A program made the position numbers and the translations under genes. Under the pieces are notes generated by a model. The model did not search any database and was not told where the DNA came from. It saw nothing but the letters and a program-made list of their open reading frames with translations. 64,000 nt of DNA from contig JAHDVF020000516.1 of the NCBI GenBank assembly GCA_022606425.2, positions 62,001 to 126,000 of the forward strand. The letters run 5' to 3'. The stretch is from Lepidostoma basale (taxonomy: Eukaryota; Arthropoda; Insecta; Trichoptera; Lepidostomatidae). This document shows positions 1-10,760 of the stretch, one piece after another; the stretch's first letter is position 1, and the number at the start of each line of letters is the position of its first letter.

Positions 1-200
1 CTGAAAACCCATCTTTTTCATATTTCATACCCAATTTATACATTTATACTTTGTTCTACTATACTTTCTAACCGATCCCGAAAATCAGATGCAGCGTTCA
101 CATTTAGATTTTTAGATTTAAAACACGTCTTAATGCGCGCTTGAGGTGATTAAATCACAAAAACAGCGCTTTAAAAGTTAACATATTACTATAATTATTT
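1..200 (+). repeat. Dispersed repeat R1
   Basis: GATGCAGCGTTCACATTTAG, GCGCTTGAGGTGATTAAATC and CAGCGCTTTAAAAGTTAAC recur at 58590-58735 (+) and, inverted, at 63165-63365. Unclassified. Confidence 0.75.
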
Positions 201-279
201 TTATACACATGTCTAGTTCTGAAAATAGTTTGAAATCGCTTTTCTGTTTTTACATACAAATGAACCTGCAGACTACTCT

Positions 280-590
280 AGACACTATTCGAGTTGGTTT
301 TTATTTCCGTTTTCTGCATTAGCCGGAAGTAAATTACGCAAACATTAAAACTTTTACCCTTCGTTGCTATTCAGCGGCAAGCCTCACTTGCAATCCTCAG
401 AATCAAACTATTTTCATTAATTCATTCTACGTGATGTGAATCTGGATTCTTCCGCGAGTGTCTGACTTCCTCCAGCGGGTAGGTGCTTCAACTACCCTTC
501 GCGGCTGGGGTAGGTCTGTGGACTAAATTAAAGCGAGGTGGGTGAACAGGGGCGCCAGGGATGAAATATTCACCCTTTCACGAAGTTATG
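280..590. other. Apparently single-copy, G+C-richer island
   Basis: No repeat match seen elsewhere in the window. It contains AGCCGGAAGTAAA (ETS-like, 320-332) and a block GGGTAGGTGCTTCAACTACC. No coding seen. Possible regulatory sequence. Confidence 0.3.
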
Positions 591-745
591 TAATTTCAAA
601 AAATATGCGCACGCTATAACGAGAGAAAGTTTTACTTTTATTTAAATCCGTCGTGTTTTTGAGCATGTAATTTTTAAATATTAAAAAAAATATTCGTATG
701 CGTATCCCAATAGCACCCCTCAAATTTTCGGCGTCAGTATATTGA

Positions 746-1070
746 CGACCTTCATAATAGAGTGACAACAGCTATGACTGCCCTAGTGAAGGTCCCAGAT
801 TCGATCCCCTGCGATTACAAGTGAAGTGGTAAGTGCATTGTCTGCCACCCCGAAGGTTCCGGGTTCAATTCCCGGCAAGGGCAGTGTGATTGTCACACTG
901 TCTTTGGTCTGGTGTAAACCTTACGTGACAGTTAAATGGCGATAGATTAATTAGCTACCTATCACATGTCACGAGAATCACTATGATAGCTATAATACCC
1001 TTTAAATCGATTTGGCTCATGCTGTTATGATGTGAAGAGCGATTGAACAAAACAATAATAATAATAATTC
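746..1070 (+). mobile_element. SINE-1 with duplicated tRNA-like head
   Basis: Two tRNA-like heads in tandem: one around 750-803 with CAGATTCGATCCCC as B box, a second around 820-884 with GGTTCAATTCC. The family body follows (GTGTGATTGTCACAC, CTTTGGTCTGGTGT, GCGATAGATTAATTAGC, GTCACGAGAATCAC, CATGCTGTTATGATGTG, AGAGCGATT) with a terminal AATAATAATAATAA run. Confidence 0.75.
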
Positions 1071-1150
1071 TCACACCGTTATTGATCTGGTCTAGAATTC
1101 ACGTGCCAATATAATGCCGATAGATTAGCTACCTATCACACGCCATGAGA
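1071..1150 (+). mobile_element. SINE-1 body fragment
   Basis: Second partial body directly after the preceding SINE tail: TCTGGTCTAGAATTCACGTG, GCCGATAGATTAGCTACC, CACACGCCATGAGAA. Confidence 0.6.
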
Positions 1151-1157
1151 AGGAATT

Positions 1158-1602
1158 CCTCTCATATGAAAATGAAGCTTGAAGTTGGTAAAAGAAGGAT
1201 GAAAATATGATAAATGCCGTAAAAATGAGATCACTGAGAATAATGTGCGGAAAACGATATGTGATAGAATAACGACAGATCAATGATGAAATGTAAGGCA
1301 GATGATTGCATCATAAGTAAATTTAAAAATAGATACTGAGATGGTTTGAGCACATGGAACGAATGGACGAGAAAAGAATGGTTAAAATTTCGTATACAAA
1401 TAGTGGGTGTGGATAGAGAAGCCCTGGAAAGCCAAAGAAACAATGGCATGATCAAATAAACCGTACATAGACGAGCGTGCATCAACGATGTATGAATATT
1501 GAGGAATCTTGAGAGGTACGTCAAGACAGAGCACTATTGCGGTCCATTCTATCTAACTATCCTTTCGTGGAAACGGCGTGAAGGTAAGTTTTTTATTTAG
1601 TA
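1158..1602 (+). mobile_element. LINE-A C-terminal fragment, heavily decayed
   Basis: Translates in broken frames as KKDE, MRSLRIMCGKR and similar LINE-A blocks, with RWFEHMERMDEKRM and a terminal GTVRSIL-like stretch. It ends in AAACGGCGTGAAGG and abuts tail-to-tail the inverted SINE-2 copy at 1603-1892. Confidence 0.7.
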
Positions 1603-1892
1603 AACTAACTAACTAACTAACCATCACGTCGTTTCCCCGAAAGGGTAGACAGAAAGAATGGGCTGCAACACTTTAATCGATGCTGCACTCCATCCTTCTC
1701 TTTTCGCCAACGCGAGAGACGCGGTGTGATGGGTTGCGAACCTCATCGCCACCAATAGGCATCTCCCGCGCACACTTCGATCATTCAACGTCTACATAAT
1801 AAATCTAAAACAAATTATATAAAATACAATGATATAAAATAAAATAACACATAAAAATAATTTAACACATAATGTTCTTTTAGATGGTGCAC
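1603..1892 (-). mobile_element. SINE-2, near full-length
   Basis: A short non-coding element of about 290 bp. On the - strand it begins GTGCACCATCTAAAAG, has an AT-rich stretch, then a GC-rich core with GTGTGCGCGGG, GGCGATGAGGTTCGCAACCC and ACACCGCGTCTC. It ends with the LINE-A 3' end (TTTCTGTCTACCC to ACGACGTGATGG) and a TTAG tail. Same 5' boundary as 32323. Confidence 0.7.
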
Positions 1893-2159
1893 TTGTCGTC
1901 AGCTGGACGATCCGGACATTTGTGTTTATTTAATTTTTTATTCCTCTGTTTTCATTTTAATTAGGCACTATAAACAATCCAACACCAGCAAAAACTTGAA
2001 AATTTGATTGAAGAATTTATTCAAATTGTCATTGGAACAAATGAAAAATTAATTTTTACACCTGTCAAAATTATTTTTATAAACGAAAAAACTTGTATTA
2101 TTTTAACATCAGAAGAGTGAAAACGTATTTTGTGTCACAAATAACTATCATAAACTGCG

Positions 2160-2248
2160 GCAACAATCACCTTTTTTATTTAGTTACTACAGAATTTTAC
2201 AACAACAGAACAACACATTTTTTATTTAGTTACTACAGAATTTGCGAT
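2160..2248 (+). repeat. Short direct repeat
   Basis: TTTTTTATTTAGTTACTACA occurs twice, at about 2172 and 2219, each preceded by a CAACA word. Confidence 0.75.
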
Positions 2249-2301
2249 TATATGGTTGGAGCAAACTTGATTTTATTTAAAACAGAAAAAGGCATAAATA
2301 G

Positions 2302-2800
2302 ACTAATTAACTAACTAATCATCTCGCTGTTTCGCCTGAGGAGTAGGAAGAGATGATGGACCGCCGAACTGTTCTACCCTGCCATAACTCTCGCGCATCC
2401 TCCACATTCACACACCGTGACACGTACGCTCGCCGATTTTTCCAACTTCGAACATGGCCGCTTTTCAGTATTAGATTAATTAGATCATGCCGTGTCTTCC
2501 CTGGCCTTCCTCGACTTTTTTCCATTCACACTACTTGTGTATATCTTTAAAACCATTCTTCCCTCATCCATTTCTTCTATATGATCAAACCAACTTAGTG
2601 ACCCTTTATAAATTTTATGTAGGATGTATTCATCCGTCTAACATTCCTTTCTAACATCTTCCTTGGGTATTCTATTGTACATTGTTTTTCGGCACATTCT
2701 TCTAAATGATAAACTCGTTTTTACGGCATTTATCCTACTATAATCCTTCTTCTGCTTAATCCAAACTTCATTTCCATGCATAAGAGTAGGCACTTTTAAA
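2302..2800 (-). mobile_element. LINE-A C-terminal fragment with TAAC tail
   Basis: On the - strand it reads EKSRGRPGKTRHDLINLILK, then KNRRAYVSRCVNVEDARELW and SIISSYSSGETA. The CTAATTAACTAACTAA at the left edge is the (TTAG)n tail. Upstream coding (RRMC block) is still visible to about 2800. Confidence 0.75.
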
Positions 2801-2804
2801 ATAA

Positions 2805-3110
2805 ATATTAAAATTCTGGTACTGTTATCCCTAAGGGTGGACCCTCTTATAAGGGTGTCGCGGGTAGTTCCCAGTGAAGCCTTTTGTAGTTATGTAAGTG
2901 GAGTAAAAAAATGCTTGACCTCATTTCTCGTTTGTAGTTGGTTACAAGGGATATACACGGTGGATAGGGCGAGATTATTGAAGGGCTGCGTATTAATTTT
3001 CAAATATTGAGATATTTGTATAAATATATTTCACCTGGAACTCGCGTCTTTATCAGTTTTTTGTTACCGTAATTTTGAATCTACCCCTGATGTATTTGTT
3101 CCAAATAAGA
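2805..3110. other. Unassigned sequence
   Basis: No repeat or coding recognised; a small foldback-like pair occurs near 2834-2857 (AGGGTGGACCCTCTTATAAG). Confidence 0.2.
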
Positions 3111-3116
3111 TGAAAT

Positions 3117-3275
3117 GACCTTCGACGGTAGAGTGGCAAGAGTCACGACTACCACACCGAAGGTCCCAGGTTCGATTCCCGGCGATGGCAGTGTGTTTAT
3201 CACACCGTCTTTCGTCTGGTGAAGAATTCACTTGACAATAAAATGACGATAGATCAGATACCTATCACACGTAAT
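3117..3275 (+). mobile_element. SINE-1, 3' truncated
   Basis: ACCTTCGACGGTAGAGTGG head with B box GGTTCGATTCC, body to CTATCACACGTAATATC. Confidence 0.7.
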
Positions 3276-3423
3276 ATCAATCAATATATAGATAAAAACA
3301 AATTGTGGATTAGGTTGTATTGAAGGTTCAAACGACCTGTTTGTATACTATAAAAATAAAAATAAATGTGACGTCATATATCTCTGTTTAAATGTATTAT
3401 TTTTATTAAGTTTTTTGTAAACC

Positions 3424-3450
3424 TGGTGATGAGGCGAAACAGCTGTCGCG
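3424..3450 (+). ncRNA. Hammerhead-like motif lacking stem II
   Basis: TGATGA (3427-3432), only GGC in place of stem II, GAAAC (3436-3440), ACAGCTGT, C, then GCG. Confidence 0.35.
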
Positions 3451-3551
3451 ACCCTCTCAAAAAGTGTATTATTAAAATTGTGATATTATATAACAGTGTT
3501 GTAAATGTAATAGTTAATTATTTGTTTTAAGTGAGATTATTGATTATCATT

Positions 3552-3647
3552 ACATGTGATAGGTAGCTAATCTATCGCTTATTTATTGTCACGTGAATTC
3601 TATAACAGACCAAAGTCACTTTGAGAATCACACTGCTATCGCCATAT
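3552..3647 (-). mobile_element. SINE-1 body fragment
   Basis: Inverted body from CACATGTAATG to GCGATAGCAGTG; head and 3' tail absent. Confidence 0.6.
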
Positions 3648-3721
3648 ATATTATATATCATTCGTGGTTCAATATATCAATCATTGTTCGATCATAATAA
3701 CTGAGATTTTTTATTTTTTCT

Positions 3722-3960
3722 TCTTCTCCAGTCTCAATCTAACGATTGGTCTGCAGCAAGGCGACGCATCTCCTCTTCCACTCCGCTCGGTCCTCGGCAA
3801 CTCTCTTCAACTCCGCATAAGAGGTGCAGCCCATATCTCGGTAAATCTGGTCTAGGTACTCTTGGCGAGGTCGTCCTCTGCCAATCGATCACTCGGCCAT
3901 TCCCTCCAACACATTATGCAGGAAACATTCGTGTCGCAACACATGACCAATCTATGACCA
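3722..3960 (-). mobile_element. LINE-E 3' end
   Basis: Close relative of 53280-53741: GRGRPRQEYLDQIYRDMGCT, then LKRVAEDRAEWKRRCVALLQ and TNR, ending in the AGAAGAAGAA-type tail. Confidence 0.7.
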
Positions 3961-4130
3961 CTCTATTATTTATAAAATACAATATCGTTCAACTTATAGT
4001 TAAACTCAGATAATAATATTTATGCTTATTTAAATGTTAATACGAATGTATTAATGAACATAGATTTAAAATTTATTCATTTTGTTGAGTGCAAAGATTT
4101 TGCACGGAACAAAATGAATAAACTCGCATT

Positions 4131-4355
4131 TTAACAACAACAACAACACCAACAAAGGCAGAGAGAATGGACCGCCTCTCTAGCTTCCTGTAAATTTATG
4201 TAGCGAGTCATGCACGCACGTGGATTCTTCCGACTTCTAACATGACCAACCCTTAAAATTTGATAAATTTGGTTATGCCATGTTTTCCTCGGTCTTCCTC
4301 GAATTTCTTTTAAATCTTTAATATAATGAATTGATGTATGATTAAGTGTATAGAA
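4131..4355 (-). mobile_element. LINE-A fragment, (TTG)n-tail type
   Basis: Reads EIRGRPRKTWHNQIYQILRV, then VRSRKNPRACMTRYINLQEA, and lacks the last residues. The left edge is a CAACAACAACACCAACAA tract, so the tail is (TTG)n-like instead of (TTAG)n. Confidence 0.7.
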
Positions 4356-4440
4356 TTCCATAATAATGTTATTAAAATAAACAAAAGTTATTTAAAAAAT
4401 AGAACAACTAAAAATTCTATAAATAATATGAAATATTCAC

Positions 4441-4475
4441 GACACGTGTTTCGTCTTGTGAGGACATCTTCGAGT
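4441..4475 (-). ncRNA. Hammerhead-like motif, inverted partner in long hairpin
   Basis: Mirror copy of 4684-4720 with one change in the stem II loop (CTCACAA). Confidence 0.45.
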
Positions 4476-4683
4476 GTGTAGGCTTAAATATAATGTGTTA
4501 CTTATATAGACTTTGGGGTATGTCCCCGCCACTTCTACACAGATTATTTGTGGACGTGGTTAACAATTATAGGTGCATAATTATAGGTATAATTGTTAAC
4601 CACTTCCACAAATAATCTGTGTAGAAGTGGGGGGGACATACCCCAAAATCTATATAAGTAACATATTATATTTAAGCCTACAC

Positions 4684-4720
4684 ACTCGAAGATGTCCTCA
4701 TAAGACGAAACACGTGTCGT
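4684..4720 (+). ncRNA. Hammerhead-like motif in long hairpin
   Basis: CGAAGA then T, GTC/GAC stem II, GAAAC (4707-4711), 8 nt palindrome ACACGTGT, C. The first core base is C instead of U. Confidence 0.45.
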
Positions 4721-5214
4721 AAATATTTCATATCATTTATAGAATTTTTAGTTCTTCTATTTTTTAAACAACTTTTGTTTATTTTAATAACATCTTTATT
4801 ATAAGTTTTTTCAATGTTATTTATAAAATAATTAAAATCGTTGAAAAGCGATGATAATAAAAATAATAATAACATGTTTTCACATCAGTGGCGAGCAAAA
4901 CAAAAGCGAACAATGGAACTTACCGAGGGGTGGCGGTATTGGCATGAGGCTGGATGGGGGTTGAAAGGGGTGGTAAAACAGCATCACATCGGCGTCGCGA
5001 CATGCTGGCGCCGTACAAGGCCAAATTGAGATATTATTATCCTACGTTCTTCATACCACTACAACTCCGGAATATATAATGTTTTATTTTTTATAAATAT
5101 CTTACGTATGCTGTATGAATCACTAAGGAAAGGTTTAACAATTGAAATTCCATCATATAATATTATATAATTAATATAAATGAAATAATCAGTTATTTTT
5201 AAAGTTTAATTGTA

Positions 5215-5340
5215 TTTCATGGGAGCACTATATTTTTTCATGCTGAAGCATTATCAAATATTAAGTATATTTAAGAATGCCTCAACAAGGTGAAACGTAT
5301 TGATTCCAAATAAAATAATAAAACTTATAGAAATCAAATG
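5215..5340 (+). repeat. Penelope-type repeat, degraded
   Basis: GAAGCATTATCAAATATTAA and GCCTCAACAAGGTGAAACGT followed by ATTCCAAATAAAATAATAAA. Confidence 0.4.
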
Positions 5341-5404
5341 TTTTCATTAACATATATATATTTTTTATTGAATTTATTTAAAAAAAAAAACAATTGGGTT
5401 ATAT

Positions 5405-5642
5405 GGATACATTTTTAGATTTTACTATTAATTATGTATTGTTTCAGATATATTTTATATTGAGTTTTAGTGAGACTCCTTGTGTCTTTTGGTAGTTCAT
5501 TGTAAAGTTTCAGTCCATTGTTCAATATCCTTGATTGTCCTGTCTTAGTTCGTGCATTCGGTAACTGATATCTGTCACAGTTCCTGGTCCAGTGTCTGTG
5601 TATATCTGAATTTTTAGTTACAACTTTAAGATTTATATTGTA
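5405..5642 (-). mobile_element. LINE-F C-terminal end
   Basis: NINLKVVTKNSDIHRHWTRN, then YQLPNARTKTGQSRILNNGL, KLYNELPKDTR and YKIYLKQYIINSKI. The pattern RT..G, G..L(Y/W)N.LP..R, FK..LK is the usual C-terminus of CR1/Jockey-type LINE ORFs. Confidence 0.6.
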
Positions 5643-6040
5643 GAATAAATGCAGTAGAAATGAAATCTTTGACGAATTTGTGACAAACTGTGTATGGTAG
5701 AGTGTCGAATATAAGAAATAAATGCGGTGCAAAGTGTTATGAACAAAAGGATTAAAGGATCATTAAGATGGTTTGGACACATGGAAAGAATGAATGAAGA
5801 AAGAATATGTTGTGGTAAAAAAAATATATGTTTACGATGCAAATGAAACTAGAAATAGAGAAAGACCGGGTAATACTTGGCACGAAATTATGAATTTCGG
5901 ACACGCGAGGAGCCAAGAGTCTTTAATACATGACACGATGTATGAGTGTTGAGGGATTTAGAGAAGTATGTCAGAAAAGAAAAGTGTGGCACTCCATTCT
6001 TTCGGCCTACTCCTTCGGGGAGACGGCATGATATCTTTAT
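5643..6040 (+). mobile_element. LINE-A fragment joined head-on to LINE-F
   Basis: LINE-A coding starts abruptly at INAVEMKS and runs through RLKGSLRWFGHMERMNEERI to the terminal HSILSAYSFGETA block, with several frameshifts. The junction with the oppositely oriented LINE-F fragment is at about 5642. Confidence 0.7.
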
Positions 6041-6379
6041 CGTTTAGTATATCTTTGTTGCGGAGGATGACCAGGAGATCTGTAATGTGGATGTCTCTTC
6101 TTTGACATTCCTTTTCTAGTTTCCATCTCTCGCGCATTACTACAATAGTAGGGAGGAGTCTCTGAGACCTGGTTTGAAACTCTTAATTAAGAGAGATCTT
6201 TCAGATAAAAGATATCGTGAGATATTGCAGGAAATGACAACAGTACTGGAGAGACCACGTGGATAGGATGGGTTATGCAAGATTTCCCCACTAGATACCC
6301 AAAATATACCCACAATAGTTACAGATAAGAAGGGATGGGTGTACACTTACCCATTTCTTCAGACATATCAAGGGATTGT

Positions 6380-6718
6380 TGGGGATTTTCATCATCTTAG
6401 AGGCTATCCATCTTTAAGTTCCGGATGGTTATCTTCGACAGAGTCAGCACAGACTGTTTTATCTCCCAACATGTAGAACCAACCTACCTCTGGTAATGCC
6501 AGTGTGGAGAACAATCTAACTTCTGAACATGATCGCTTCGGAGATCGATGTCTTTCATATTCGTGAAAGTACGTATTGAAGATAAATTCTCTTGACTTTG
6601 GAAAGTATTTTGTATTTCTAATGTCGAACAATCTCTCATGCGTTCCTGGTATTATATATTTATTATATTTTACCTGTTTTCAATAAGTGTCTTAAATTCT
6701 AATCATTGTTTGTATCTT
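6380..6718 (+). mobile_element. LINE-C 3' part, split by the TTAA element
   Basis: Decayed end of LINE-C: TDCFISQHVEPTYLW-like blocks, then the 3' UTR words ATTCGTGAAAGTACGTATTG, CTAATGTCGAACAATCTCTC and ATGCGTTCCTGGTATTAT. The UTR resumes at 7487 after the inserted element. Confidence 0.7.
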
Positions 6719-6722
6719 TTAA

Positions 6723-7482
6723 CCCTTAACGTACCGTGTTCAAAACAAAACGCTCGCTCCCATGTGGTCAATTCAGTTTACCGCTAACTTTATCTAAATA
6801 TCAAGCATATGACTCGATGAATCAAAATTTAATTTATGTCATCTTGTAGGGAATTTCATTAGGAATAGATCGATATCTATAACATACATGGATTATTTGA
6901 AAAACATATCATTATTAATTTTTTTTCTGGAACCATGCGATTTCTGATATGGAATGCGTCACAGCATATGAGCAACTGACACCAAGTATGAACTTGTCTC
7001 GCCCCGCCGCGCCGCGCCGCGGCCGTGGCAATATAATTTTACGTATGATAAAGGCACCCAGGCAAAATGTTAATATTTGTCCCTTTTGGTAAAGTGTTAA
7101 TATTTTCACAGTTCTGATATTATTAAGTTGCGTGCTGCGTTTCCGTCCACAGTCAGTATTATTACATACCTATGAGAAAAGGCCAAACATATAATTTATA
7201 ATACGTTCAAAACAGCGAGTAAGTATTTGTCACTTTTGATAAAGTTGTAAATATTAGCAAAACAAATTCTACCTTAACACGAATGAAGGTGAGGGCAGTC
7301 TTAAAAATATTTTTTTTTGGGATGAAGGAAGTAATTTTTTGCTTTTTTTTTTATTACGAAATATTGAGAACACTTCAATGGAGGATTACAATTTTTTTTA
7401 TAATATTAGGGTCCATAGGTTTTAAGAAAATCAACTTTAAATTGGCAGTGGAAACTCAATTGACCACATGGCAACGCGACGG
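6723..7482 (+). mobile_element. TTAA element, copy 1 (760 bp), inside LINE-C
   Basis: Flanked by TTAA at 6719-6722 and 7483-7486. Left end CCCTTAACGTACCGTG; right end, read inward on the other strand, CCGTCGCGTTGCCATGTGG. Both ends share CATGTGGTCAATT and AGTTT words, so the terminal repeats are imperfect. TTAA duplication and CC ends resemble non-autonomous piggyBac-type elements. No transposase frame is visible. A GC-rich tract (CCGCGCCGCGCCGCGG) lies at about 7006-7021. Confidence 0.85.
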
Positions 7483-7486
7483 TTAA

Positions 7487-7512
7487 GAAAATAAACTGAT
7501 TTGATTTGACTA
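7487..7512 (+). mobile_element. LINE-C tail beyond the TTAA element
   Basis: GAAAATAAACTGATTTGATTTGAC is the LINE-C 3' terminus and the start of its (GATTT)n tail. Confidence 0.7.
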
Positions 7513-8105
7513 TACGCCTTGTAAATCGTCTGTCAGGAAAATGGTCAAAAATATGAAAATATAGCTGGTATTCCACTTCCCAAGCTGATGACTCCCGTTC
7601 AATAACTAATGAACAGATCAGTAATCTAAAATAAAAAACAAGTAAAACAAAACGTTATTACGCCCACTAGAATATACACAACTTATACAAATATTATATA
7701 ATACCAGATTTCTATATAATAATCCGAAGTAAACCTGCCATTTTGGATTAAGTAAATAAAATCGTGGGTAAACAAGGCTCAATAATCGGATTTCTCCCGT
7801 TAGGAAGTCAGCAGACAATTTTACCGATGTGGTTCGAGTATTCGCTATGGACTATAAAAATGACAGCATCCATTTTCTAAGAAACACAGATATATAACAA
7901 GAGATGGCGCTTGTAAAGGAAATTATTTTTCCTGGCGTGAAATATGTAATATCTATGAAGGTGTAAACATCACGATCTTCTGAGGATAAATTAAAAATAT
8001 TAAAAAATGCGGAGATTGCACGTTTCAATTTTGAAGTTTATTTGTTATTAAAATAATGTCATGGACATCTTGAAATACAAATATTATTTTTTTTAGCTTT
8101 TGAAA
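7513..8105. other. AT-rich, unassigned
   Basis: No gene or clear repeat, apart from weak Penelope-type words near 7945-7985. Confidence 0.2.
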
Positions 8106-8409
8106 TCACGCTTTTTATTTCGACATGTTTCGAAGAAAGGACCATCGTAAGGGAAATAAATATAAAGAAAATGAACGAACATATATTAAATAATTTTTGT
8201 TTTATTATAATATATTAACATAATGTAAACATTGTAAATTTTATAAAATAAAACATGATATCGTTATCTGGTTTCAGCCCCAAGCTACTAAATCAATTCT
8301 GAAGTAGAAGTATTTATAATTTTCTTGTGCATTTTTAGATTTTTTATTATTCCTTATTATGTTTAACAAAAACTTTTATTTATTGGTGGTTGAAGTATTA
8401 GTTTTGTAA

Positions 8410-8815
8410 AACTCCATTCTTAATTTATAATAGTAAACACGATTGTTTAGTGGTTTAACATTTTTTATATTGAACATTCAAAATTCCCAGTAAATTCAGT
8501 TGTAATATTACTGTTTAATCTTATGAATTGAACCTAAAAAATTCATAGAAATTTAGCTGTAAATTTACCCATCACTCATCATTAGCTCTAAGAAAAATCT
8601 TAAAATTGTTTTATTTTTTACTCAAAAATTTGCATTACTTGCCTTCTCCCCCACCCTTAAGATTTCTAAATTCAATATAAGGACACACTGTTTGGCGATT
8701 AGGTTCAATTTGAAAATGCCATTGCATGGCGAAACACATTTGTAACAATTTATATAAATTAAATCCAAGTAAAACCACTAAATAATCGTGTTTACTATAT
8801 GTATTATAAATTAAA
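8410..8815. repeat. Inverted repeat around a hammerhead-like motif
   Basis: AATAGTAAACACGATTGTTT (from about 8429) mirrors AAATAATCGTGTTTACTATA (from about 8780). The motif at 8705-8745 lies between the arms. Confidence 0.55.
8705..8745 (+). ncRNA. Hammerhead-like motif, degenerate
   Basis: TTGAAAA, extra T, GCCA/TGGC stem II, GAAAC (8731-8735), ACACATTTGT. Confidence 0.35.
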
Positions 8816-9264
8816 AACTTTTATACTCAACATTTACACTGAAAAAATACACTTATATTCAAATCACACTTAAGAATTATGAACTCATCGAAATGGACGA
8901 ATAGTATATTAAAGACATTTTTCAAATATATTGTTGAACTTAATTCTTATAAACATAGTATATACACAAAATTTCATCAACAAATTTGAGTCAACACATC
9001 ATATAAGCAATTACAAATATCCTATGTTAAGAAGCATAAAGCTTAATTGGATACAAATTATTTACCTTTGAAACATTGATTAAATAGAATAAAAATATTT
9101 TGCAAAATATTTCAAGGGTAGATTTTAATATTTTCCCTACAATTATTACTAATGATATTTTACGTGGTTTGTAAGATCAATTTGATAAATACTTTATAAA
9201 CATATAGAGTTCTACTTTGGGAATTAAAAAACATTTGTTTAAACCACTTTTTTTTATATTAAAA

Positions 9265-9305
9265 TACACGACATGTTTCAGAGGATACCTCCATCTTCAG
9301 GTGTA
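9265..9305 (-). ncRNA. Hammerhead-like motif, inverted identical partner
   Basis: Exactly identical, over 41 nt, to the motif at 9681-9721 but on the - strand, so a read-through transcript could pair the two. Confidence 0.6.
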
Positions 9306-9680
9306 AAAAATATAACAAAAACCAAATAAAGAAAGACTAATAAAAAACGCATTTAAAATTCTATACGAAAATTCAAAATTATAAATTAAGTTGGGCTTTT
9401 TGTTATAAGTAGGTACTAACAATTATTTTTTAACAGTAAAATAATACTTAATATTAAATAATTATAATACATGATGATAATATAATTTAGAAAAAACATA
9501 TTATACATTTGAAAAGATATAAGTATTATTTGATGTTATTTATTACTTTACTGTTAAAAAATAATTGTTAGTACCTACTTAAAACAAATAGCCCAATATG
9601 ATTTTTAATTTAGAATTTGCGTATCGAATTTTAAATGCGTTTTTATTAGTCTTTCTTTGTTTAGTTTTTGTTATATTTTT

Positions 9681-9721
9681 TACACCTGAAGATGGAGGTA
9701 TCCTCTGAAACATGTCGTGTA
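9681..9721 (+). ncRNA. Hammerhead-like motif, best copy
   Basis: Stem I TACAC (9681-9685) pairs GTGTA (9717-9721). Core CTGAAGA fits CUGANGA (9686-9692); one unpaired T; stem II GGAGG with CCTCT; GAAAC (9707-9711); palindrome ACATGT; C at the expected GUC cleavage site (9716). Type I hammerhead layout with a minimal stem III. Confidence 0.6.
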
Positions 9722-9784
9722 TTTTAATATTTTTTTATTTAAAAAAGTGGTTTAAACAATGTTTTTTTTAATTCCCAAAGTAGA

Positions 9785-10107
9785 TTACTATGGAATCCCA
9801 CAGTTTTAATTCCTTTACCTTTAACAAATAGAGTTATTTCAACTGAAGAACTGAGTTATCTCAAAAACTCTAACTTTTCTGGGACTAACGAGAATGAACC
9901 CCAAAACGATGGAAATATAGATATAGTTCAGTATAACAGTAAGAGAATCGTGTGGAAACTTACTATAAAATTTACAATGAAGCGGAATAAGAAATTGATA
10001 ACAATATTAGTTTATCGAATCTACAATGTTTTATCAATAGCATTTGTAAAAGCTATACATTATTATATGTTAGCTGCCAAAATCTCCCTTTATCATAAAT
10101 CATATTT
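9785..10107. other. AT-rich, unassigned
   Basis: Nothing recognised. Confidence 0.2.
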
Positions 10108-10215
10108 AATAAATGCGGTGTAAATGAGATCTCTAAGACGAATGTGTGGAAACTCTGTGTATGATAGAGTGTGGAATGAAAATATGTTGTAAGGAGTGAA
10201 TGCGGTGCGAATGTG
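10108..10215 (+). mobile_element. LINE-A short fragment
   Basis: AATAAATGCGGTGTAAATGAGATC through AGTGAATGCGGTGCGAATG corresponds to the NAVEMRSLRRMCG to RSECGAN blocks of LINE-A. It stops at unrelated sequence and may be an older neighbour of the copy at 10297. Confidence 0.6.
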
Positions 10216-10247
10216 GGAAATTAATCATTTAATATGGATTTTGACAT

Positions 10248-10760
10248 CCATTGTTCAAGAAAAGTTAAATAATTTGAATTGTTTATTATTATTCTTCTAC
10301 CGACCCTTGTGTATGGAAGCGAAGCATGGAATTGGCAAAATAAGGATGAAAGTAGAAGAAATGCAGAAGAAATGAGATCTCTTAGACGAACGTGAATACA
10401 TTCTGTGTATAATAGAGTGTCGAATGAAAATATAAGAAGTGAATGCGGTGCGAATGATGGTGTTATGAACATAATAATGAAAGGATCATTGAGATGGTTT
10501 GGATACATGGAAAGAATAAATAGTAAAAAAAGTATATGTTAACGATGTAAATGGAACTAGAAATAGAGGAAGACCGAGAAAAACTGTCACCATCAAATAT
10601 TGAATATCGGGCACGTGAGATGTCAGAGAAATCGACGCACGTGCATGATACGATATATGCATGTTGAGGAATCGAGAGAAATATGTCAGGAAAGAAAAGT
10701 GTGACAGTCCATTCTTTCTGCCTACCCCTTCGAAGACTGCGTAATGGTTAGTTAGTGAGT
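10248..10760 (+). mobile_element. LINE-A copy with a non-coding leader
   Basis: Coding similarity begins at 10297 (LPTLVYGSEAWNWQ) and runs to the 3' end GACTGCGTAATGGTTAGTTAGTGAG. The leader from 10248 (GTTCAAGAAAAGTTAAATAA) also precedes LINE-A coding in the inverted copy ending near 40675, so the fused junction was itself copied. Confidence 0.7.

Larger units (their letters stand above)
4369..4791. repeat. Long inverted repeat with two hammerhead-like motifs
   Basis: Arms of about 200 bp converge on a centre at 4571-4588. Outer words AATAAACAAAAGTTATTT and AACAACTTTTGTTTATT mirror each other. Typical of head-to-head Penelope-type partial copies. Confidence 0.8.
9212..9784. repeat. Long inverted repeat with two identical hammerhead-like motifs
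   Basis: Outer ends CTACTTTGGGAATTAAAAAA and AATTCCCAAAGTAG. Arms of about 230 bp, centre about 9445-9540. A single-arm relative lies at 38640-38875. Confidence 0.85.

Noticed and set aside
1596..1622. TAAC runs as telomere-type repeats
   Set aside because: The unit is TTAG, four bases, not the insect TTAGG; runs are short and always sit at LINE-A or SINE-2 3' ends.
7283..7486. 67-codon frame, repeated at 21111
   Set aside because: It lies inside the non-autonomous TTAA element; similarity between copies reflects the repeat, and no protein family is recognised.
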